DNA of 64,000 bases. It comes from Lunularia cruciata. Taxonomy: Eukaryota; Streptophyta; Marchantiopsida; Lunulariales; Lunulariaceae. A program made the position numbers and the translations under genes. Below are positions 57,064 to 64,000 of this stretch, piece by piece. How positions within the stretch are numbered: position 1 is the first letter of the stretch; every line of letters begins with the position of its first letter. The stretch lies in assembly GCA_948567375.1 (NCBI GenBank), contig OX419757.1, positions 62,001 to 126,000 on the forward strand. The letters are read 5' to 3'. The notes under the pieces were generated by a model. That model saw only the letters and a program-made list of their open reading frames with translations, made no database searches and was not told the DNA's origin.

Positions 57064-57688
57064 TGTGCACTATAGAGTTTGCATATGACTTATATATGAG
57101 TTGTACTTCTATAGTGTATGATGTTTACATTGATATATATTGTGTAACAATGTATATATGCATGATAGTTGTCATAATATTTGCAATACCAAAGCTAGTT
57201 TGCTTGGATGTTGGGGTATCAGTCTTGGTAATCACGGTCATATTAGTAATTGCTCAAAGACTATTTAGTGACAGACAGATTTTTCATTAGGGCTACTAAT
57301 TATACTATTAGCTATAATCAGATGAGCCATAAATCGTGTCATTAGGGTTGGAGTGCTAGATCAAGTCCAAGGAGTGTACCTTTGAAGTGTAGCTCCAAAG
57401 AGCTCACTATTCTGGTGTTGAGCTATCAAGTTCTTGGCTATGGTGGATAGAGGCCAGCGAGTGTCACCTTGAGTCTCTTAGCTAGAGTGGGTGTGGCTTG
57501 ATACTATAATCAATGTACGTTGTTTGCAATTTCTTGAGTTGAGTGATTGATTTTTAATCAGAGTTGAGTGTGAATTGAACTGATTTATTGGGGTACTTTA
57601 GAGTTTGTATGACATCTATATGAGTTTTGTTTCTATAGTGTATGATGTTAATAGCAATATATGTTGTGTAGTGATGTATATACACACA
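57064..57688 (+). repeat. 3' LTR of A2
   Basis: Begins TGTGCACTATAGAG after a purine tract (AATAAGGGGCAAT) and ends near TATACACACA. The first ~95 bases recur at ~57594-57688 as in A1. Confidence 0.7.
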
Positions 57689-58048
57689 ATAAACTTTGAA
57701 AGCAAAAGAGAATTGTCAAGTATTTGAAACAAAAATGGAGCATGTATATGAAATTTAAAATAGAGGTGAATGTTTTAGCTTCCAAGAATTAAATAATAGC
57801 ATCATCTAAACTTGAAAGTAGAGGAGAAATTTTACTTGATTTTGAAATCATTGAGCCAATAGGATATAGATAATAAGAATTAGTTGTTGTCTTACCTCTT
57901 TTTCACTTTGCTTTGTCTTGTCTTTCAAAACCTTGAGAGCTCATTCTAATTGCTCAATCTCACTTGAATATACCTAGGACTCTAAAGAATGCCACGATTT
58001 ATATGAAGATCAAAGTGACTTCAATGAGAGAACCATTGATTCTCATAA

Positions 58049-58290
58049 GACTAGAATTTGGGACTACCTGTAGATCCTACCATTATGCTTGATTTGATTA
58101 AAAAAAACACTTGATATACCTAATAAATAAGAATTTGAAAAATATTTTTAAAAGGATATTCATATTATGTTGACTAGAATTTTGGACTACCTTTAGATCT
58201 TACAATTATGCTTGATTTGATTAAAAATACTTGATGCACCTAATAAATAAAATTTTGAAAAATCCCTTTAAAAGGATATTCATATTATAT
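58049..58290. repeat. Tandem duplication, ~123-bp period
   Basis: Two copies starting GACTAGAATTT at 58049 and 58172, both ending AAAAGGATATTCATATTAT. Small indels separate them. Confidence 0.85.
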
Positions 58291-58848
58291 CATTTTAGAG
58301 GAAGCTTATGAAGCTCATATTCTTGATACACATGTAGGATTGCATTGAGCATACAAGGATATTTGTATTTTTTGTGAATTTAAGCTCTCTTCTTTTAAGT
58401 GATAGATGAAATCCATTACCTTTCCTTATCCAAGACTAACAAGTCCACTTGAAATATATGACTAGATCAAATTTAGTATTAAGACTTCCATGTTGCTTTT
58501 TGTGATAATAAGCTAGCTAGAATTAATAGAGTTCTCATGTCTACATTGCTTGATATAATTCTTTGGATTATCATTTCCATTGTCTATACCTCCAATTTTT
58601 CTTCTTAGAAAGTACTTCAACTAGATCCTCAAGTCCTATCTTCTAAAGCACTCATGATAAACCTCCATTTTCTTCATCTCCAAAAAATCACCCGCCAATC
58701 TTTAATGATAAACATCTTAGCTCCATTGTCTCTTGTCTTCTCTTAGCTCTAGTCTATCTCACAATAACAATATCATATTCACACTTCCACTTTTTATCTA
58801 GAAATTGCTCAATAACTACTAAATCTTATATTTCATAAGACTTTCAAT

Positions 58849-58851
<3 letters not shown>

Positions 58852-58902
<51 letters not shown>
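58852..58902. repeat. (TA)n microsatellite
   Basis: About 25 uninterrupted TA units. Such runs are length-variable and prone to assembly error. Confidence 0.95.
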
Positions 58903-58904
<2 letters not shown>

Positions 58905-60208
58905 CAGAATTTTACCATAATAATAATGATGATAAAATATTAGATGCTTGAAGCATTCAGCACACAAAGTCATTATAATAAGTTACAAGATACAATATGT
59001 ATAGAAAATCTTTGAGTAATTTTATGCTAATCAATAAAAAGAGTGTATGTGATGTTATCAAAAGTTGCTTATAAATAATAAGCCATTCTAAAAAGATGGA
59101 TACTAACAATACATAGTAGAGTTTTAGTTATAAACAATACACAGTACATGATCTAGTTGTATGCATTCCTACATGTAAAGCCACATAAATCGCTACAAGT
59201 AGAGAACTCAAGCTTATTTAGTTGTAGACTTTATGCTATCAGGAAAATCCATTTTAGATAATAAAATTTTCAAATTTTTATTGTTTTATATAAATTATAT
59301 TTAAACATGCATTTTTACTATATTTACAAATCAAAATTTTGAGAATAAATTTGATGTAGAACTTGCATAATTAGTCAGGTCATTAATTTATTTATGGATA
59401 AATAGATCTAATACTTAATAATAAGATTTCTGTCTAGCTAATTTTCATATTTCAGGTAGTAATTCTTGGTTCATCATCCTAAAATGATCAATCAATTTAT
59501 GTGAAACGATCTTAAACCTTTTGACTCAAGACATGTCATATTGAAATATACTAGTTGGGGTTGTAAAGATTAACATGATTTGAATTAGTTATTTGACTAG
59601 AGTTTCTTTCTTAGCAATAGATTTTGCTTAGGGAGGTTATGGATCTTTTAGGTTATAATGAGACTACTGTGAAAAATTAGTATTTTATTGTGATATCACT
59701 CTTTAAGTAGGAGGTATTATATGTAGTTGCGAAGGCAGAGGATAATCAAAATTTTGATAGCCTTTAAAATTTCTCAATCATAGAGAATAAAAAACCAAGC
59801 TAAAAGGATTATAAGCCATCAAACTATGAAATTTTTTTAAGACTTTTATTAAGAAAATGATACCAATCTTTTGTTGATGGAAAAGTATATATATAAAAAT
59901 TATAAAATTATTAGTCTTAATATAACATAAAAAATATACATAATAGTTAGAATTTATATTACATTTCTTTTACAATAAAAATAATTTTGATATTTTAATG
60001 GTAATTAACCCTATATTACTCGTAATTAAAATTAATTATAAAATATATAGCTTTAATTTTTATTTTTATTTTTTATTTGATATTGATTGATATTCTTCCA
60101 AACGTTAGATAATCATGTCAACTTTTGTAAAAAAATTAGTAAAAAAATATGTATTTAGTAGATCTTGTGGTACACCAGAAGATTATGAAAGCTCACTAAT
60201 AATAATTC

Positions 60209-60470
60209 AGAGTTCGTATTCTGAATTGAGATATCCTTGAATAATGGAAAAAAGGTAATCCAGTAAAAATTTATAACTAAATATAGAGTATAATTGCGTG
60301 GTTTGCTCCATATACTCAATCACTAAATCGTATATCTTAAGAGTTCGTATTCTTAATGGAAATCTCCTTGGACAATGGAAAAAGGTAATTGAAGTCAAAA
60401 TCTATTACTAATTATAGGGTATAATTAAGTGTTTTGCTTCATATACTCAATCACTGACTCCTATATCTTA
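60209..60470. repeat. Tandem duplication, 131-bp period
   Basis: Two copies starting AGAGTTCGTATTCT at 60209 and 60340, each containing AATGGAAAAA(A)GGTAAT and ending CATATACTCAATCACT. The rest of 57689-61860 is AT-rich with no gene recognised. Confidence 0.85.
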
Positions 60471-61860
60471 TATGTTACGAGACATTATCTTGTTCTTACT
60501 TCTTATATGCAAGTATGATACATTGTAATTTATGAACTCAATAAGAACAAAATACTCTTGATTTTGAGCCTCATTTCTTAATAAATATCAGTACTCCAAA
60601 TTTATTTTTGTTTAGCTCCTATTCTAATGTCATAGTTCTTCGCTTGAAAGTGGATCATTCTACTTTCTCTTGGGGAATTTTACCTTATTTTAGAGCTACC
60701 TCCTGGGTAATTTAATTTATGATTGATATAGCTCTGATTCAAGGCCACATTTTAATCACTTAGAATAATGTAGGAAGTATGGATTGCTCCCAGGTTCTAT
60801 TCATAATCCTTGTTTAGAATATTATGAATTTGCAAATTCTCCACAAAAAAAGATTCTGTGTAAACTATTGACATATCAAAGGAAAAAGCTGTAAGAATGG
60901 GCCACTAAAATAAGGACATTAAGGGATCTTGAGCTTCTGAATCAAATTGAACTCCATATTACTATCCTATGATCCTAAACAGTCGCTCTTTACTGTTATG
61001 GTTTTCCCAAATGTGTTTAGATTATGAAACATTTTAACAGATATGCCACTCTAGGTTTGAACATATCACACATGAGAGAATAAAAAGAGACTTAAATATA
61101 AACAACCATGTACTCCATCTATCAAAAGATATAGGAACAACTTAAGATCACCTAGATTCGCATGGTTTGACAGGATATGCTCGTCTTTTTGGCAACATTA
61201 TGTACGCTTAATTCGAAATGGCAACGTATGGGTAGGAGTAAGTTCATTTAACCACTGGAAATCTCCCCAGTTTCCCAAATCTGTATGGGTTAGTCATTCT
61301 TTTTCTTTAAACTAGCGAGTATATCGCTCAAAGAAAACGCTTCACTAGTACAATCTCTTTGTAACTAACTAATATCCAAAGACTTTATTTAGTTGACAGC
61401 ACTGAATTTCAGGGGATTCATGCGATTAAGTGAAAGCGGATATTCGTAGACGGCTATACGGGATTTTCGGCTTTTCGTGTATTATTGAACGATCTCAGTG
61501 CAAGAAATGGGTATGCGCCGATATCCTTTTCACACGCGCCGACTTCAAAACCCGGTCGCTCCTCTGCAACATCTCTCCAGAACGGACGGCATGCAATCTC
61601 GAAGTGCAGAAGATTTAGAACAAGCTGCATGGTGTTTGGGTGTATCTGTAACTCGTAATTTAAAGGTATCTATTAAGGTAGGACATCTTCAATCTCCGTG
61701 TGTAGTTGGTGGCCAACTCGGCGCTCGAAATTGCAGTACTCTGTACTTCAGTTGTCACAGAGCTGTCAATCAGGCCTGACGATTTGGGGTTGTGTCTAAT
61801 CTGGAGCAGAAAGTTTGGGTGATACAGCGACAATTGAGCTCTGAAGATTGATTCGGACTC
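60471..61860. other. Upstream flank of the fucosyltransferase-like gene
   Basis: No coding domain recognised. Base composition becomes less AT-rich from ~61400. Open frames at 61430-61618 and 61498-61779 (+) have no motif and are likely 5' leader sequence. Confidence 0.4.
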
Positions 61861-63252
61861 ATGTGGATTTCAAGTTTTCACGGGCAACGTGTGCTCGTTA
61901 GGAGATACTTATCCCAACTCATGAGGTTTCGACATTTGAGGTTATCAGCGGTCATGAAGTACTCCCTAATCTTGAGCCTTTTAATTTATTCTGCCTTTTA
62001 CATCTACAGAAATTATAGGACCTCCACGCCTTATGCTCGGTGTCGGCATAGAAGCTACATTTACTCTGTTTCTGATCATGGTTTTCGAGCACAGGCACCT
62101 GATCGGAGCAATAGAATATCCCATCTGCTTGCTCTGGAGTCATTCGCAGTCAAGATAGAAGAATCATATATCAAACGGCTGAGCTTGGGTTACCACCGTG
62201 GTCATCCGAATTGCATGCCGATTCCTATCATATACGATTGTAGCTCGAGTTTCCAGGAGTGTGGGGGGCTAGGAGATCGATTGAAAGGCCTTGCTTCCAC
62301 CTTTTACCTTGCTCTGTTGACAAATTCCAGGTTTTATTATCATTGGACATTTCCAGCAGCTCTCAGCAACTACTTTGTAGCGGCAAACTCCTCTCTGTCC
62401 TCTTCAGTGGAAACAGCAAGATCTCTTATGGGAATTAAATACCTGACCATGTTTGAGTGGTGGTGTATGAATTGGCATTGTATGGTTCGCGATGTTGAGA
62501 GAACAAAAACAGGCAATCTGCCGGAGCTTTGGCAGGGATACAGTAGTGTCATTTCGCATACCAACATGGCTTACTGGGATCTCCTGGTTCGGAACCCTTA
62601 CTTGGCTGCTACAGCTAGGCAGTATGGTCTTCACCTTCTTCGACAAGATGAGATGTTCTACGTTTTCACAAAGTTGTATTTTACTAGGTTGTCAAGTTCT
62701 ATGGGACAAGCAATTGAACCATTTAACAGAATCATGGCCTCGAACAGCACTGTATATAAAGTTGGAGTGCAGCTTCGAATTGGTAATGACACTCCTTGGC
62801 ATGAAGGACCAAGACACCATTTGTCGGCGGTTGGATGTTTTGTCGAACGAGCTAAGCTGAAGTGTGAGCAAGAGGCTCACAATGGAAAGGATTGTGTGGT
62901 CTTCGTGACCACTGATTCGCCAAAAGCGTTGTCTCTTTTTGAGGAGAGGTTCAGATTCTTTGGGATTTCTATGCTTGCAACGAATGGAACGATATCTCAC
63001 CTTGATAAGCCAGGGAGGTCATGGATTGGACTAAACTTGGCTGATCAGCGGACTGTCATAACGGAAAATTCTCGAGTTTTTATGGACTGGTTCTTATTAA
63101 CTAAGATGGATTACTTGTATATTAGTCGGAGTGGATTTGCAGAGACTGCAGCATTTGCTGGCATGGTCCCAGCTGAAAGAAGTACTACATATGATGAATC
63201 CTGGTGTAGCTTTTCCCCTTGGACAGGACATGCAGGTGCGAAATTATGGTGA
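61861..63252 (+). CDS. Fucosyltransferase-like type II Golgi membrane protein
   Basis: 463 codons, one uninterrupted exon. A short basic N-terminus and one membrane span (~residues 33-49) give type II topology. CGGLGDRLKGLASTFYLALL (134-153) is the nucleotide-sugar-binding motif I shared by the plant xyloglucan fucosyltransferase, FUT8/NodZ and O-fucosyltransferase group. VGVQLRIGND (301-310), VFVTTDSPKALSLFEE (347-362) and YISRSGFAETAAF (420-432) fit the C-terminal GDP-fucose-binding half. Three N-glycosylation sites (N176, N295, N375). Start at 61861 is the first in-frame ATG; Met21 and Met32 are alternatives. Acceptor sugar unknown; fucose donor is inferred from the family. Intact, unlike its neighbours. 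Confidence 0.75.
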   Translation: MWISSFHGQRVLVRRYLSQLMRFRHLRLSAVMKYSLILSLLIYSAFYIYRNYRTSTPYARCRHRSYIYSVSDHGFRAQAPDRSNRISHLLALESFAVKIEESYIKRLSLGYHRGHPNCMPIPIIYDCSSSFQECGGLGDRLKGLASTFYLALLTNSRFYYHWTFPAALSNYFVAANSSLSSSVETARSLMGIKYLTMFEWWCMNWHCMVRDVERTKTGNLPELWQGYSSVISHTNMAYWDLLVRNPYLAATARQYGLHLLRQDEMFYVFTKLYFTRLSSSMGQAIEPFNRIMASNSTVYKVGVQLRIGNDTPWHEGPRHHLSAVGCFVERAKLKCEQEAHNGKDCVVFVTTDSPKALSLFEERFRFFGISMLATNGTISHLDKPGRSWIGLNLADQRTVITENSRVFMDWFLLTKMDYLYISRSGFAETAAFAGMVPAERSTTYDESWCSFSPWTGHAGAKLW

Positions 63253-64000
63253 TGATTTTATTCGGTCTTACCAAGTACACGAAACTGAAATTCATCAGCG
63301 ATGTGGTTGATTCGGTAGACCCCAAGAGAGCTCGTCTTTTTTGCTGTTAAGAAGCAAATCAGGCTACCAGTAGTGCCCTCTATCACCATGTAACATGAGG
63401 TGCGCGTCACACAATTACCCGCAATTACATCGTGCAGGAGATAGGATTCGCCTCTATGCTTTGCATTCCTTAAAAGTTCAGTTGTGGTTTTACATGAGGT
63501 ATTGATTACTGTATTTGTATCTCTCCAAATCTCTGGAGCTTCTGATCAATTTATTCTCCAAATCATATGGCTGATTGTCACGTAATTTCAATCCTGAAAC
63601 AGAGAAACACGATTGCGCTCCGACTACGAATTGAGCATACCATGTACTCTAAACTGCTTATATCCTTCAATTTGGGGTCTGGTGAGGACCTAATCCAAGT
63701 TAAATTCTTTCGCAATGACGGATATGCCCAGTCTGGGGATCAAGGAAGGAACTGCTAACTCCAGCTTCCTTGGGATTTGAAAGTGAAGAACTAGCGAGAT
63801 CTCGGCGGGGGTTCAGATTTATACCAACCTGAAAATATCGTTTATATTTGGTCTCGTAAATCTAATCGGGAACCATCATTTTGCATTCAAAGTTATTCCA
63901 TCTCAGATTATGGAATAAGTTCAAGAAGTAATTGGATTCTGCTTTTGGTTTAGCTTCTATTCGATTCGGTTTTGTAAGAGTTTGGTAGTCGATGGATTCA
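63253..64000. other. 3' flank of the fucosyltransferase-like gene
   Basis: No further gene recognised to the end of the window. A short open frame at 63567-63758 (+) has no motif. Confidence 0.4.

Larger units (their letters stand above)
38800..57688 (+). mobile_element. Ty3/gypsy family A, copy A2, host of three insertions
   Basis: Removing C1, B1 and a solo LTR reconnects one plus-strand A element: gag/protease-like sequence (38800-39949, 45593-46813), RT-RNase H (53598-54830), integrase (54950-56420), PHD-like tail, and 3' LTR (57064-57688). Each insertion is bordered by a 5-bp target duplication, which shows the pieces were contiguous. The 46680-46813 and 53426 onward segments align with the start of A1. 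No 5' LTR was found left of 38800, so the 5' end is lost. The exact left limit is uncertain. Confidence 0.8.

Noticed and set aside
1-64000. tRNA, rRNA or organelle DNA insertions
   Set aside because: No cloverleaf, rRNA core or plastid/mitochondrial gene order was recognised by eye; a tRNA scan was not possible here.

Overview
This is a nuclear window from a land plant, AT-rich and gene-poor. The plant evidence: a primer-binding site matching initiator-Met tRNA (TGGTATCAGAGC) next to the LTRs; chromodomain Ty3/gypsy elements; a plant-type amino acid permease with the exon pattern of the AAP family; and several telo-box motifs (AAACCCTAA). I cannot name the species; a non-seed plant is possible but not shown. 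Most of the DNA is layered Ty3/gypsy retrotransposons, which I sort into three families by LTR. Family A has ~620-645 bp LTRs and a PHD-finger-like tail after integrase. Family B has ~740 bp LTRs and a chromodomain. Family C has ~400-520 bp LTRs, a chromodomain, and LTRs full of GAAgcTTC/TTCtaGAA blocks upstream of a TATA box.

Layout. 1-3952: 3' half of an A element (A1), apparently inserted into an older C element (C2, minus strand, to ~5985), which also carries a solo B LTR (4093-4848). 5986-9700: gene-free, old repeat remnants. 9702-10260: partial A LTR. 10385-18832: a C element on the minus strand split in its gag by a second C element (C4, 12196-17769, near-matching 5-bp target duplications). 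20026-20892: A LTR plus a C LTR fragment. 21160-25485: gene island with two tandem duplications leading into an amino acid permease gene broken by three apparent one-base deletions and an altered splice acceptor. 26370-28080: 134-bp tandem repeat, two-orientation fragments of a second permease copy, a perfect stem-loop. 29280-30700: decayed ~135-bp array. 33437-35663: minus-strand coding-like stretches, including one that resembles a small basic winged-helix protein. 38800-57688: a large A element (A2) that received a C element (C1, 39950-45587, TSD CTCCA), a B element (B1, 46814-53420, TSD TTTGA) and a solo B-like LTR (55465-55964, TSD GTTGG). 57689-61860: AT-rich spacer with small tandem duplications and a (TA)n run. 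61861-63252: an intact single-exon type II membrane fucosyltransferase-like gene, the only clearly intact cellular gene.

Most worth following: (1) the PHD-finger tail in both A copies, where the eight zinc-ligand positions are all preserved in at least one copy; (2) heat-shock-element-like arrays in the C LTR promoters; (3) two related small ORFs between primer-binding site and gag in B1; (4) the permease locus with its duplicated 5' flank and inverted exon-2 fragments. All retroelement coding regions carry stops or frameshifts, so none here looks autonomous as read.
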